Below, piece by piece: positions 33,943 to 44,128 of a stretch of DNA of 64,000 nucleotides (position 1 is the stretch's first letter; every line of letters begins with the position of its first letter). This DNA comes from UBA1127 sp965116355 (GTDB lineage: Bacteria; Chloroflexota; Dehalococcoidia; Lucifugimonadales; UBA1127). Below the pieces are notes generated by a model, which saw nothing but the letters and a program-made list of their open reading frames with translations, did no database searches and was not told where the DNA came from. The position numbers were made by a program, and so were the translations under genes. The stretch covers positions 62,001-126,000 of the forward strand of contig OZ220679.1 in assembly GCA_965116355.1 (NCBI GenBank). The letters run 5' to 3'.

Positions 33943-35709
33943 TTACCCGAACAGCGGGTCGTCGTCCTCATCGTCCGTGGCGGGAGGGTTCGTGCTTCGA
34001 TTTGCCTCAGCACGAACGGGGGCGGGGCGGCGCGAGTTGGGGCGCATGAGGGCGTGGTAGCTGGACTCCGTGCCGTAGTCGCGGACCTGGACGGCGACGG
34101 GGATGGGGACGGCCTCGCCGAAGAAGAGCGCCTGCTGGCGGGAGCGGAGACCGGCGAGCACGGAGCGGAGCTCGCGGCTGCCGGACGCGCCCGCCATGAC
34201 CGCGTCGACGTCGCGCTCGTCGTCGAGGAGGCAGCAGACCTTGGTGCCGACCTGGCTGAGCACCTCCGGGTCGATGGCGCTGGGGCGCTGGTCGACGACG
34301 AGGAGCGTGACGTTGTTCTTGCGCATCTCGCGGGCGATGACGCCGAAGGGCGACTGCGAGGCGACGGCCGGGCTGAGGAAGCGGTGGGCCTCCTCAATGA
34401 CGATGGTGAGCGGCGTGGTGGCGCGACCCTCCTCCGCGGCGGTCTGGCGCTCCCGGTAGCGGTCGTGGATGCGGCGGGTGAGCAGGTTGGCGACGAGCAT
34501 GTAGGCGAGCACGTCATCGCCGTGGCGGCCGAACTCCAGCACGACGTGCATGCCCCGGTCAAGGTGGTCCATGATGGCGGCGACGGCGTCGGCGCCCGGC
34601 GCATCCGACACGAACGGCAGCCGGGCGACGCGGTTCGTCAGGCGGCGGTGCAGGGTAGCGAGGGCCGCGCCGTTCACGTTGATGCTCGCGGCGAGCTCGC
34701 CGATCTCGTCCGAGCCCTCCAGCCGCAGGAACTCGCGCAGCCAGCGATCGTCGCCGAAGCGGCGGCCGAGGGCGAAGGCGGCCTCCGCGGCGGCGTCCGA
34801 GATGCCGAGGGTCTCGCGGAGGGACATGACGTCGTCGGGGGTGATCTCGCCGTAGCCGATCTCGACGAGGAAGTCGGGCTGCACCTTCGCGCCGCGGGCC
34901 CGCTGCTCGTCGAGGGCGAAGACGGAGACCTCTGAGGGGAAGAGCTGCTTCAGGGACTTCACCCGCCGTCCGCGCTCCACGTCGCCGCCCTCCCAGCCGT
35001 ACTCGTTGTGCATGTCAAAGATGAGGAGCGACGACAGGCGGCTCTGGAGCACGCCGATGAGGAGCAGGCGTGTCAGGAAGCTCTTGCCGGTGCCGCTCTT
35101 GCCGAAGACGCCGTTGGAGCGCTGGAGCAGCGTGCGCAGGTCCAGGCAGACGACGGCCTCCATGTCCAGCGGGGTGCCGACGGCGAAGTTGTCGCCGCCC
35201 TCCTCGCCGAAGACCTGTGCGACATCGTACGGCGACGCGCGGGCGGCGCGCGAGAAATGCGCGGGCACGGTGCGGGCGGGCGCGATGTCGCCCTCCGCCC
35301 CGGCGACGCTCGGGAGCGTGAGGCGCGGGCGGACGACGATGCTGCCGTAGGCGGCGGTGCCCGTCAGCGCGCGCGACACGAAGGGGTCGTCGAAGGAGGC
35401 GGGGGCGCTGCGCAGGCGGGAGTCGGTGCTGGCGAGGCGGACCTCGCTGACCATGCCGAAAAAGCGTCGCGTCTCGCCCTGGATAACGACATAACTGCCT
35501 ACTGGGATGTCCTCGACAGACGCGCCCTCGGCGAGGCGCACCTCCACGCCGTCGGTCAGGGAGCCACCGACTACCGTGCCGAGAAGGGTCTGGACAGCGG
35601 AGACGGCAGCTTCCGGCGCGCCCTGGGCTCCGGCTTTCGCCGGAGAAACGGGGGGTTGGGAGCCCTCGACGGGCTCTGGGTGAGCGGGGGAGTTGCCGTC
35701 CAGCGTCAT
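33943..35709 (-). CDS. herA: HerA-like ATPase (DUF87/FtsK-HerA superfamily)
   Basis: 588-residue hexameric DNA translocase. A HAS-barrel-like N-terminal region (about 40-130) is followed by Walker A 'GVFGKSGTGKSFLTRLLL' (about residue 230), 'LLIFDMHNEYGWEGGDVE', and Walker B with catalytic Glu 'LTIVIEEAHRFLSP', then 'IAREMRKNNVTLLVVDQRPS' and a C-terminal acidic tail. HerA works with the nuclease NurA (encoded two genes upstream) in end resection. The first about 35 residues ('HPEPVEG', 'SPAKAGAQ') are translated family A and C repeats. Its start overlaps the upstream gene in ATGA. Confidence 0.92.
   Translation of the reverse strand: MTLDGNSPAHPEPVEGSQPPVSPAKAGAQGAPEAAVSAVQTLLGTVVGGSLTDGVEVRLAEGASVEDIPVGSYVVIQGETRRFFGMVSEVRLASTDSRLRSAPASFDDPFVSRALTGTAAYGSIVVRPRLTLPSVAGAEGDIAPARTVPAHFSRAARASPYDVAQVFGEEGGDNFAVGTPLDMEAVVCLDLRTLLQRSNGVFGKSGTGKSFLTRLLLIGVLQSRLSSLLIFDMHNEYGWEGGDVERGRRVKSLKQLFPSEVSVFALDEQRARGAKVQPDFLVEIGYGEITPDDVMSLRETLGISDAAAEAAFALGRRFGDDRWLREFLRLEGSDEIGELAASINVNGAALATLHRRLTNRVARLPFVSDAPGADAVAAIMDHLDRGMHVVLEFGRHGDDVLAYMLVANLLTRRIHDRYRERQTAAEEGRATTPLTIVIEEAHRFLSPAVASQSPFGVIAREMRKNNVTLLVVDQRPSAIDPEVLSQVGTKVCCLLDDERDVDAVMAGASGSRELRSVLAGLRSRQQALFFGEAVPIPVAVQVRDYGTESSYHALMRPNSRRPAPVRAEANRSTNPPATDDEDDDPLFG
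35618..35690. repeat. Family C and family A repeats inside the herA 5' end
   Basis: Family C hairpin 'ctccggctttcgccggag' (35629-35646) and a diverged family A copy 'ccctcgacgggctctgggtg' (35663-35682). Both are in frame in herA and add a low-complexity N-terminal tail. Confidence 0.8.
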
Positions 35710-36311
35710 CGGATGCCCCGCAGGATGGCGTTAAGGCGCGGGACGTCGCCGGAGAGCTCCTCGGCGAGGGCGCGGGCGGCGCGTTCGCGGAAAGCGTCAG
35801 CGTCCGGGCGGGCTTCGCATGCGAGACGGACGCTCGCGGCGATGACCTCGTCGATGGCGGGGACGTTGGCGGTGGTCAGCAGGTGCAGGAAGCCGAGGTC
35901 CTCGGTGAAGGCCCGTACCTCGGCGTCGTCGCAGCAGCGGACGAAGGCGTGGATGCGCGGGGGCGCGGCGGGAAGCCGGTGCACGACGGCGCCCGCGCGC
36001 TCGTGGCCGCGGCCATGGCCGACGACGAGGGCCTGCAGGTGCGTTGCGAGGAGCCGCGCGATCTGCGGGTTGTTGCGGTACACAGACGCCTCGTCGGGCT
36101 CGTCAGCGCCGCGGGCCGAGACGCGGCGGCCGGGGTCGAGGGCGGCGGTCGTGACGCTGTAGACGACGCCGTACACGGCCGGGTCGCCGACGCGCACCAG
36201 CGCACCGAGGGGCGGCGCGCCGTAGAGCGCGTAGCACTCAGCGGTGAAGCCGGTTGAGCTGGCCTCCACCACCTCGCCGATGCGGGCGTCGGGTTGCGGG
36301 GTTGTGGTCAC
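35706..36311 (-). CDS. HAS-barrel-like partner protein between nurA and herA
   Basis: 201-residue soluble protein. The N-terminal 'IGEVVEASSTGFTAECYALY' and 'VRVGDPAVYGVVYSVTT' look like a HAS barrel, the domain that HerA proteins carry at their N-terminus to contact NurA. The rest is mostly helical with 'LLTTANVPAIDEVIAASVRL' and no catalytic motif. It overlaps herA by 4 bp (ATGA), and nurA lies 118 bp upstream on the same strand, so it is probably an accessory subunit of the HerA/NurA complex. Domain reading is tentative. Confidence 0.7.
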   Translation of the reverse strand: MTTTPQPDARIGEVVEASSTGFTAECYALYGAPPLGALVRVGDPAVYGVVYSVTTAALDPGRRVSARGADEPDEASVYRNNPQIARLLATHLQALVVGHGRGHERAGAVVHRLPAAPPRIHAFVRCCDDAEVRAFTEDLGFLHLLTTANVPAIDEVIAASVRLACEARPDADAFRERAARALAEELSGDVPRLNAILRGIR

Positions 36312-36368
36312 GGGCGAGTCCTTTCAGGGAGTTGGGGCGACCCTCCTTCAAGGGCTGGCGCAGGTCTG

Positions 36369-36429
36369 TCGGGGTTCCCCTGCCTACGCAGGGGCAGGCT
36401 CTGCCTTCGCAGGAACCCCGACACGACGG
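36369..36429. repeat. Family B repeat cluster between nurA and HAS-barrel gene
   Basis: Two interleaved family B arms: 'ggggttcccctgcctacgca' at 36370-36389 and 'ctgccttcgcaggaaccccg' at 36401-36420. The block can form a long hairpin and fills most of the 118-bp gap. Confidence 0.7.
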
Positions 36430-37707
36430 CTACACCCAGGGGCGGCGCTTCGAGCGTTGCTTCTGGGAAGTGTACACGGGCAGCCCACGGCCCTCCAAGG
36501 CGCGTTCCACCATGTTTCTGAAGGCTTCACGGTCCGCGCCGGTGACGACGGCCTGCTCGTGCGCCTCCTGGAGCGCGACGGGGTAGCCCGCGCCGCGCCG
36601 CGCGTTGTCGACGACGAGGGCGTGCGTGAGCGCCAGCAGCGCCGGGTCGAGGGCGACCCATGCGGGTATCTCCACGCGGCCGATCTCCTCGTCGACGTTG
36701 ACGTAGAAGAAGTGGACGCGGTGCGGGCCGTAGGCGTCGCGGGCGACGGGCGAGCGGCTGGCGAACACGGCTGAGCGCTGGCCGGACGCGAGGGTGCGCT
36801 CGAAGAGCTCGCGGTCGGTCAGGCCGTGGGCGGCGTCGCAGCGGCGCAGGCCGGGAACGAGGGCGCGGCAGTGTGCCTGGCAGTGGCCGATGGGATCGAG
36901 GTCGCAGAGGGCAAGGCGCAGCAGGTTCACGACCTCCGCGCTGTTGGGCAGGCTGATGTAGGACGCGACGGCCACACCCGTTTCCCCTTCGATTTCCCTC
37001 AGGGCGAACGGGGGTGGTGTCCTCTCCCCCTGTCCATAGGACGCGTCCCGGATGCGGTCGAGGGCGGCGAGAAGGCCGTCGTTGAGGAGGCGCTCGCGGA
37101 CGTAGTCGGGGTAGCGGCCGCGCGGGGGCAGCTCGCCGCCGAGCTCCCACAGGACGAGCGTGCCGTCAAGGAGGGCGAGGGTGGGGAGGCCGCTGGCGCC
37201 GGCGTCCACGGCGTCGGCGAGGGCCGTCGCCTCCTCGACCGTGCGCACGAGGCCCATTAGGGCGCCCTCGACGGCTTGCCGGGCCGAGGGGGTGTCCGGG
37301 TCTTGCAGGAAGAGTTCGGCGTCGGCGGTGCGGAGGCCCGGGTGGCTGAACAGCTCGGCGTCGGGGGCGTCGCCGTAGGTGAGGCGGCAACCACCGATGT
37401 TGATGAGCGCGCACCGCAGAGGCAGGTGGCGGTTGACGTCGATGTGGGAGCCGTCGGTGGCGACGACGCTGAAGTCGGCAGGCGGCGCGGGCGTGTCGAA
37501 GACCGCGCCGGGCGGTTCGACAGCCTCAGCGGGGAGGAAGGCGAGCAGCCCCTGCGCCGCCTCTACGCGGTCGTTCAGCGTGGCGGCGTCGGCATCGTGC
37601 AGGGCGGCGAGGACCGCGCCCGTGCGGCGGTCGCGCGCGGGGCCGAAGTCGGCGGTCGCGATGGCGGCGTCGATCTGGGCGGCGGTTCGGTAGAGGTCAA
37701 GGGCCAT
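36430..37707 (-). CDS. nurA: NurA-domain 5'-3' nuclease
   Basis: 425-residue protein with NurA features: 'VVATDGSHIDVNRHLPLRCA' (first catalytic Asp), 'LALLDGTLVLWEL' (second acidic site), 'SRSPVARD', 'VHFFYVNVDEEIGRVEIPAW' and the C-terminal 'NARRGAGYPVALQEAHEQAV'. NurA digests DNA together with HerA, whose gene lies downstream on the same strand. It contains a translated repeat (about residues 231-242, 'PPPFALREIEGE') at 36979-37014, which is an insertion relative to expectation. Longer than archaeal NurA (about 330-350 residues). Confidence 0.9.
   Translation of the reverse strand: MALDLYRTAAQIDAAIATADFGPARDRRTGAVLAALHDADAATLNDRVEAAQGLLAFLPAEAVEPPGAVFDTPAPPADFSVVATDGSHIDVNRHLPLRCALINIGGCRLTYGDAPDAELFSHPGLRTADAELFLQDPDTPSARQAVEGALMGLVRTVEEATALADAVDAGASGLPTLALLDGTLVLWELGGELPPRGRYPDYVRERLLNDGLLAALDRIRDASYGQGERTPPPFALREIEGETGVAVASYISLPNSAEVVNLLRLALCDLDPIGHCQAHCRALVPGLRRCDAAHGLTDRELFERTLASGQRSAVFASRSPVARDAYGPHRVHFFYVNVDEEIGRVEIPAWVALDPALLALTHALVVDNARRGAGYPVALQEAHEQAVVTGADREAFRNMVERALEGRGLPVYTSQKQRSKRRPWV
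36979..37014. repeat. Family A' repeat inserted in frame within nurA
   Basis: 'cgatttccctcagggcgaac' (36990-37009) with flanking 'gttttcccctt'-like sequence; the same element lies between genes at 38546-38572 ('gatttccctcaaggcgaacg'). It leaves the nurA frame intact. Confidence 0.75.
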
Positions 37708-37728
37708 GGATGCGCCTCCTGATTTCTC

Positions 37729-37757
37729 GTCGTTCCTGCGAAGGCAGGAACCCCGAC
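37729..37757. repeat. Family B hairpin repeat upstream of nurA
   Basis: 'cgttcctgcgaaggcaggaa' at 37731-37750 followed by 'ccccgac'; an inverted-orientation copy of family B lying between the GIY-YIG gene and nurA. Confidence 0.75.
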
Positions 37758-37761
37758 GCTG

Positions 37762-38070
37762 TTACATCAATTCTTCATGCAAGTCACGCCAAGAGGGGTT
37801 ACTCTCCGCAATCAAGCGCAGTTTCCAAGCCCGCTTCCAACGCTTCAAGGCCTTTTCCCGTGAGATTGCACTCTCCATTGATTCGTGGACTTCGTACCAA
37901 ACCAAGCTCTTGATGTTGTAGATGTTGGTGTGACCTTCAACAAAGCCCTCTTTGTGCTGCCAAACTCGTTGGACAAGGTCTGAGGTTACGCCAATGTATA
38001 TGGCGCCGCCCGGCCTGCTGGCCATGATGTACACACAGGGAATGCGGGGGCGAAAGGAACTCTGTTGCAT
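37762..38070 (-). CDS. GIY-YIG endonuclease domain protein (YhbQ-like)
   Basis: 102-residue single-domain GIY-YIG protein: 'CVYIMASRPGGAIYIGVTSD' (V-Y-I / Y-I-G), Arg in 'LVQRVWQHKEGFVEGHTNIY', 'LVWYEVHESMESAISREKAL' (catalytic Glu region) and 'KRWKRAWKLRLIAESNPSW'. Small stand-alone members are common and their role is unclear (DNA repair or mobile origin). Flanked on both sides by family B repeats. Confidence 0.9.
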   Translation of the reverse strand: MQQSSFRPRIPCVYIMASRPGGAIYIGVTSDLVQRVWQHKEGFVEGHTNIYNIKSLVWYEVHESMESAISREKALKRWKRAWKLRLIAESNPSWRDLHEELM

Positions 38071-38098
38071 GGCGTGACTCTACCATGGTGGGGTTTGT

Positions 38099-38195
38099 CG
38101 GGGCCCCTGCCTGCGCAGGGGCGACGGGGATGGTGCACCTTTTGATGGAAGTTTAGCGGTCTGTTGGGGTTCCTGCCTACGCAGGAACGACGGGG
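38099..38195. repeat. Two family B hairpin repeats
   Basis: Copy 1 at 38099-38129 ('cccctgcctgcgcaggggcg') and copy 2 at 38166-38195 ('ttcctgcctacgcaggaacg'), separated by about 36 bp. Copy 2 overlaps the end of the DUF433 gene and supplies its last codons ('PPVVPA'). Confidence 0.8.
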
Positions 38196-38413
38196 GGCAC
38201 AGGAGCCTTCAGAGAGTCCGCTACGTACTGCAGTACGGCTCTGACCTTCCACTCTTCGGCGTCGAACCATTCTAGATAGTCCTCCACCGTGGCGCCGCTC
38301 TCCAAGTTCTCGAAGAGACTTGACACCGGCAACCGGGAGCCCTTGAACACCCAGGCCCCGCTCACCCTGCCGGGCACACTCTCAACCGCCGGACACTTAC
38401 TCCAGTCCGTCAT
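38177..38413 (-). CDS. DUF433 antitoxin-like protein
   Basis: 78-residue DUF433 protein: 'VPGRVSGAWVFKGSRLPVSS', 'LFENLESGATVEDYLEWF' and 'VRAVLQYVADSL' give the family's small winged-helix-like fold. DUF433 proteins usually pair with a DUF5615 PIN-like toxin directly downstream, but here two repeats and a GIY-YIG gene follow and no DUF5615 is seen. The last six residues come from a family B repeat, so the original 3' end may have been replaced. ATG 38413 chosen (GAGG upstream). Confidence 0.8.
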   Translation of the reverse strand: MTDWSKCPAVESVPGRVSGAWVFKGSRLPVSSLFENLESGATVEDYLEWFDAEEWKVRAVLQYVADSLKAPVPPVVPA

Positions 38414-38545
38414 GCCCTCACCCCGTTTTCCGCTGCGAGCCCTTTCTCCATGCACAGCTCATACCGAACGGTCCATTACCCTCATTGTCCAGCACCGCTA
38501 CGTTCTCGTCTATCGGCGCATCCTCGCCCGCATCCCCTGTTCTCC

Positions 38546-38572
38546 TTTTGATTTCCCTCAAGGCGAACGGGG
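38546..38572. repeat. Family A' repeat downstream of the DUF429 gene
   Basis: 'gatttccctcaaggcgaacg' at 38550-38569, the same element as the insertion inside nurA. It abuts the DUF429 stop codon at 38573. Confidence 0.7.
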
Positions 38573-39390
38573 CTAGACGAAGATGTATGCCTCAAGATAG
38601 TAGGGGAACCGGTGGGCTTGCACTATGCGCTCAGGGTCGGCAATTGCGCGGAAAGTCGCGTCCGCGGCGATGACACTGTCCAGCGCATCGCCCTGCGCGT
38701 CCGCGATTACCCGCTGCCGGACATCGCCGTCGCTGAACGTGACACGGCCCGAGTCCTTCAGCGCGAGCAGGATGTTCTCCCGTGCCTCGACGCTCCCGCG
38801 AGCGTCCTTGTAGGCCCCGTAGAGGCCGGATGCCTTCAGCGTGCTGGCGGGGCACACCTCCATGATCCACGGCGCGTCGTCATCGGAGTAGTGGAGCGGC
38901 GGGACGTTGACGAGGTTACCGGCAACGAGCGGACGGAGCAGCTCAGTGATGCCGTAGTACGTCTGCCGGAAGATGCGGAGGTTGTAGGCGGAGAACGGCG
39001 CCTTGGCTTCGACATCCGTCCGCCGCCGCAGCTCCTTGCGGCCGGCGAGGTCAACTGCCGTTGCGAGGCAGCGTTCTCGAAACTCGCTCTCCGTGGCGAA
39101 GCGGCCTGGAAATTCGGCCACGAACTCGGCCCAGGACTCGGCGCCGATCAGCTCGCGAGGCAGGCTGAACGGAAAGTCGCACCCGAACGCCGCGCTCTCC
39201 GAGCCGCCAATGAACGCCCGCAGCGCGGCCAGCGCCTCATCGCGAGCGGGGGAGCACCCGAGGAACTCGGGCGCGGGCGCGCACGCCTCCACCACGATTC
39301 CACGGCGGTAGGGCACGGCCTGCGCGATCCAGATCTTGTTGCCCGCCTGCTTTGCGCCGCTGAAGTCGACGCCATAGACGCGGTCCTGCA

Positions 39391-39391
<1 letters not shown>
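38573..39391 (-). CDS. DUF429 (RNase H-like fold) protein
   Basis: 272-residue protein with DUF429 marks: 'VYGVDFSGAKQAGNKIWIAQ' at the N-terminus, 'FGCDFPFSLPRELI', 'MEVCPASTLKASGLY' and 'GDALDSVIAADATFRA' near the end. Spaced Asp residues suggest an RNase H-like active site; biochemical role unknown. ATG 39391 shares one base with the selB stop (TGATG at 39389-39393), so it is translationally coupled to selB. Confidence 0.85.
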
Positions 39392-41271
<1,880 letters not shown>

Positions 41272-41402
41272 GCGCGTTCCTTCGCGAGGGGGTGCGTTCA
41301 GGATAGCAGAGGGGGCGGATGCGGAGGAGGGGGCTTTCAAGTCTCCGAGCAGGTGGGCATAATGCGCGGGTGAATCCATGGACAGGACGGAAAATCAACA
41401 TA

Positions 41403-42197
41403 GTGCAGAAACGTAGAGCCTCCACCATCCCCATGTTGGCATTGCTGGTGATCGCCATGATTGCCTGCGCAAGAGCAGAGTCAGAGCCGGTAGCCACAGC
41501 CGAACCAGTCGATACTCCAACAACTGAGCCCATTGTGGCCGCAACCGCTGAACCCGCAGCTACACCTGCCCCGGCAAATGCCGCAGTCCCCGCTTCAACC
41601 CCACCGCCTGCCCCGATACCCACATCCGAAGACCTGGTGAGAATGGACAACTTCACGAGCATTTCATATAGAGCGCATTTCAATATGACCGACGAAAGTC
41701 TCACAGAAAGCGGATACCAAATCACTGCCGACGTAGAAGGCTGGACAACTACCGACGCCGAAAGCCAGATATTCGCACGAATAGATATGACCAAGCCTGT
41801 CGAGCGGTCGCTCGAGGTCTTGACTCACAACAGCTTTAATGTATATCTGCATGACCTCGATGCGGGCAAATGGTACTTCATACCCGAAAACTCCGATTCG
41901 GGGCCGCTGGAAGACATCTTGCAGTTGTATTTCTGGGGTCTGACGTTCTCAGTCCTGCCGACCTCAAGCTTCAAGCAAAATGCAGATGGATATGTGGCAA
42001 CCCAAAGAGACCCGTCATTCGGTATGGTAACAGCTTCATACGACCAAACATACACGCTGAGGAGTGTTGTCTTCAGCAGCACCGAGGGCGAAGAATGGCT
42101 CAACGTGAGCTACTTCGACTTGAACAAACCCCATGACATACGCCCCTACCAGAAGGGGGAGGAGCTACCAGAAGACTACTGGGAATCCACGAATTGA
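41403..42197 (+). CDS. LppX/LolA-like exported lipoprotein
   Basis: 264-residue lipoprotein starting at GTG 41403: basic 'MQKRRAS', hydrophobic 'IPMLALLVIAMIAC' with lipid-accepting Cys near 25, then an Ala/Pro/Thr/Glu-rich linker. The folded part (about 90-264) has 'ISYRAHFNMTDESL', 'LTHNSFNVYLHDLDAGKWYF' and 'SYDQTYTLRSVVFS', which looks like the half-barrel of LppX/LprG or LolA-type carriers; this is tentative. AT-richer than its neighbours. It diverges from selB with 131 bp between the starts. Confidence 0.75.
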   Translation: MQKRRASTIPMLALLVIAMIACARAESEPVATAEPVDTPTTEPIVAATAEPAATPAPANAAVPASTPPPAPIPTSEDLVRMDNFTSISYRAHFNMTDESLTESGYQITADVEGWTTTDAESQIFARIDMTKPVERSLEVLTHNSFNVYLHDLDAGKWYFIPENSDSGPLEDILQLYFWGLTFSVLPTSSFKQNADGYVATQRDPSFGMVTASYDQTYTLRSVVFSSTEGEEWLNVSYFDLNKPHDIRPYQKGEELPEDYWESTN

Positions 42198-42220
42198 ACG
42201 CCGTCCACCAGCCTTGACTC

Positions 42221-43519
42221 CTACCACAGCCGCTCGCCGGGGCGCGACGTCTCGCCGGCGTCCGCACCGGCGAGCCATGGGTCGTCATCCTCGGCGACGA
42301 TGAGCTTTTCCGAGCGGATGAGGTGGTAGGGGATGTCCGGGGCGAGGGCGGGCAGGTCGATGCCCTCGTCGAGGCCCTTGGCGGCACGGATCATGAGCTG
42401 GCGGAGGCGGATGATGGCGCCGTCGGCGGAGTAGAGGTGCTCGCGGGTGCGGTCGACGATGGGGCCCATGCTCTCCGTGACAGCGTAGTCCTGCTCCGGG
42501 TTTGGCGATATGCCCGCGATGAGGGTCGTCCGCTGGGCCTCGCGGTCGATGAGGTAGTCGTTGTCGGGGCGCTTGAGGCGGCGGCGCGGGTCGGCCGGGT
42601 CCATCATCGTGTTCTCCGCGTACGTCGATGCGCGCTCGTCGTCGGTGATGGGGCGGTCGACGTTGCAGCGGATGAAGAAACGCATGCAGTTCTCGTCGTC
42701 CATCGGCACGATGAAGAAGGTGCCGCTGGCGCGGCCGGGGCCGGCGATCATGCTGCACACGGGGAAGACGTGGCTGGTGATGCGCAGGTGCCGGTGGCCC
42801 GCGTCCGTGGGTCGGATGCCGATGAGCCGGAAGCCGTAGTCCGTGTCCTGCACATCAACCTGGGCGAACCGGTACCTGGCAAGCAGGTACGAACGCTGGT
42901 TGGCGGAGGGCACCCCCGGCCGGTCCGTTTCGTCAGGCTCACGCCCGAAGTCTTCGTGACGCCGGTGCAGCGTGCCGAGGTGCGACGAGTCTATGTTGCC
43001 CTCTATGCTCTGCAGGTAGTTGCAGTAGACGGGGGCCTTCGCGGCCACGACCTGGTCGACGGGGAGGCGGTTGAACAGGAAGTCCGGCGGCGGCGGTTGC
43101 TGCTCCGGCGGACCCATGTACGCCCAGACGACGCCCGCCGACTCGACGGTGGGGTAGGACGTGGCGCGCACCTTCTCCTTGAAGCGGCTGCCGGGGATGT
43201 CCGAGGGCATGTCGACGCAGATGCCGTCGGCGTCGAACTTCCAGCCGTGGTAGATGCACATCAGCCCATCGCGGTTCAGCCCGTAGTAGAGCGACGCGCC
43301 GCGGTGGGGGCAACGCTCGCCGATTAGGCCGACGCGGCCCTCGCTGTCACGGAAGGCGACGAGGTCCTCGGCGAGGACCTTGAGGCGCACAGGATCGCCG
43401 TCAGGGACGGGGAGGTCGGCGGAGAGCGCGCAGGGGTGCCAGTAGCGGCGCAGCACGCGGCCCATGGGCGTGCCGGGGCCGGTGCGGCAGATGAGCTCGT
43501 TGTCCTCGCGTGTCAGCAT
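42221..43519 (-). CDS. Rieske non-haem iron oxygenase, phthalate-dioxygenase-like
   Basis: 432-residue alpha subunit. The Rieske [2Fe-2S] site is 'CPHRGASLYYG' and 'CIYHGWKFDADG' (C-x-H...C-x2-H; about residues 69-95). Mononuclear iron ligands lie in 'SIEGNIDSSHLGTLHRRHED' (Asp/His/His) with a distal Asp expected near 'MDPADPRRR'. The family hydroxylates aromatic or other ring substrates using a reductase encoded elsewhere. Start ATG 43519 with GGGGAG 6 nt upstream; a longer frame upstream consists of translated repeats. Substrate unknown. Confidence 0.93.
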   Translation of the reverse strand: MLTREDNELICRTGPGTPMGRVLRRYWHPCALSADLPVPDGDPVRLKVLAEDLVAFRDSEGRVGLIGERCPHRGASLYYGLNRDGLMCIYHGWKFDADGICVDMPSDIPGSRFKEKVRATSYPTVESAGVVWAYMGPPEQQPPPPDFLFNRLPVDQVVAAKAPVYCNYLQSIEGNIDSSHLGTLHRRHEDFGREPDETDRPGVPSANQRSYLLARYRFAQVDVQDTDYGFRLIGIRPTDAGHRHLRITSHVFPVCSMIAGPGRASGTFFIVPMDDENCMRFFIRCNVDRPITDDERASTYAENTMMDPADPRRRLKRPDNDYLIDREAQRTTLIAGISPNPEQDYAVTESMGPIVDRTREHLYSADGAIIRLRQLMIRAAKGLDEGIDLPALAPDIPYHLIRSEKLIVAEDDDPWLAGADAGETSRPGERLW

Positions 43520-44128
43520 GGTCGGCTCCCCTTGCGTGCGATGGCGTTCCTCGTAGGGGTGCGTAGGCGCACAGCATAACAGAGGGCGCGAGCGACGCGG
43601 AAGGGCGCGGCGACAGCCCCCTTCGAGGGCCTCAGGACAGGCTTCGACAGGCTCAGGACGAACGGGAGGGATGGGGCGCTGGTGAGCGTCGGGGTTCCTG
43701 CCTGCGCAGGAACGACGGGGATGCGGGGCTCGGATTGCGCGAGATGTTGGAGGCGGGCGCCCTGGACACCGGCTTCCGCCGGTGAAACGGGGAGGGAGGC
43801 GCTTCGACAGGCTCAGGGCGAACGGGAGGGATGGGGTGCTGGCGAGCGTCGGGGTTCCTGCCTGCGCAGGAACGACGGGGTGCGGGGCTCGGATTGCGCG
43901 AGATGTTGGAGGCGGGCGCCCTGGACACCGGCTTCCGTCGGTGAAACGGGGAGGGAGGCGCTTCGACAGGCCTAGTAGGGGATGAGGGTGCCCGCCTTCG
44001 ACAGGCTCAGGGCAAACGGAAGTGGCAATTGCAGCAGCCGTCGGGCCAACCGCCCTTGACCGGCGGGGCCGGTTGGCACACCATAATCGCCAACGCCGAT
44101 GGGCAGGGTCGTATCCAGGAGGTCTCCA
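43520..44128. other. Intergenic region filled by composite repeats
   Basis: 609 bp between the Rieske gene and the small zinc-ribbon-like gene. Most of it is the A-B-C composite repeat array; no supported gene on either strand. Confidence 0.7.
43641..43969. repeat. Tandem 160-bp composite repeat (A-B-C), two units plus partial
   Basis: Family A 'gcttcgacaggctcagg' starts at 43641 and 43801, and a truncated copy at 43960. Each about 160-bp unit contains family A, then family B ('gttcctgcctgcgcaggaac', 43695 and 43854), a unique spacer ('ggctcggattgcgcgagatg') and family C ('caccggcttccgccggtg' / 'caccggcttccgtcggtg'). A further family A copy lies at about 43995-44020. The two units are nearly identical. 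Confidence 0.9.

Noticed and set aside
33943..37707. HerA/NurA as a phage-defence island
   Set aside because: No other defence gene adjoins it; DNA end processing is enough to explain the pair.
43641..43969. CRISPR-like direct repeats
   Set aside because: Only two long (160 bp) units, with identical rather than variable spacers, and no cas genes.
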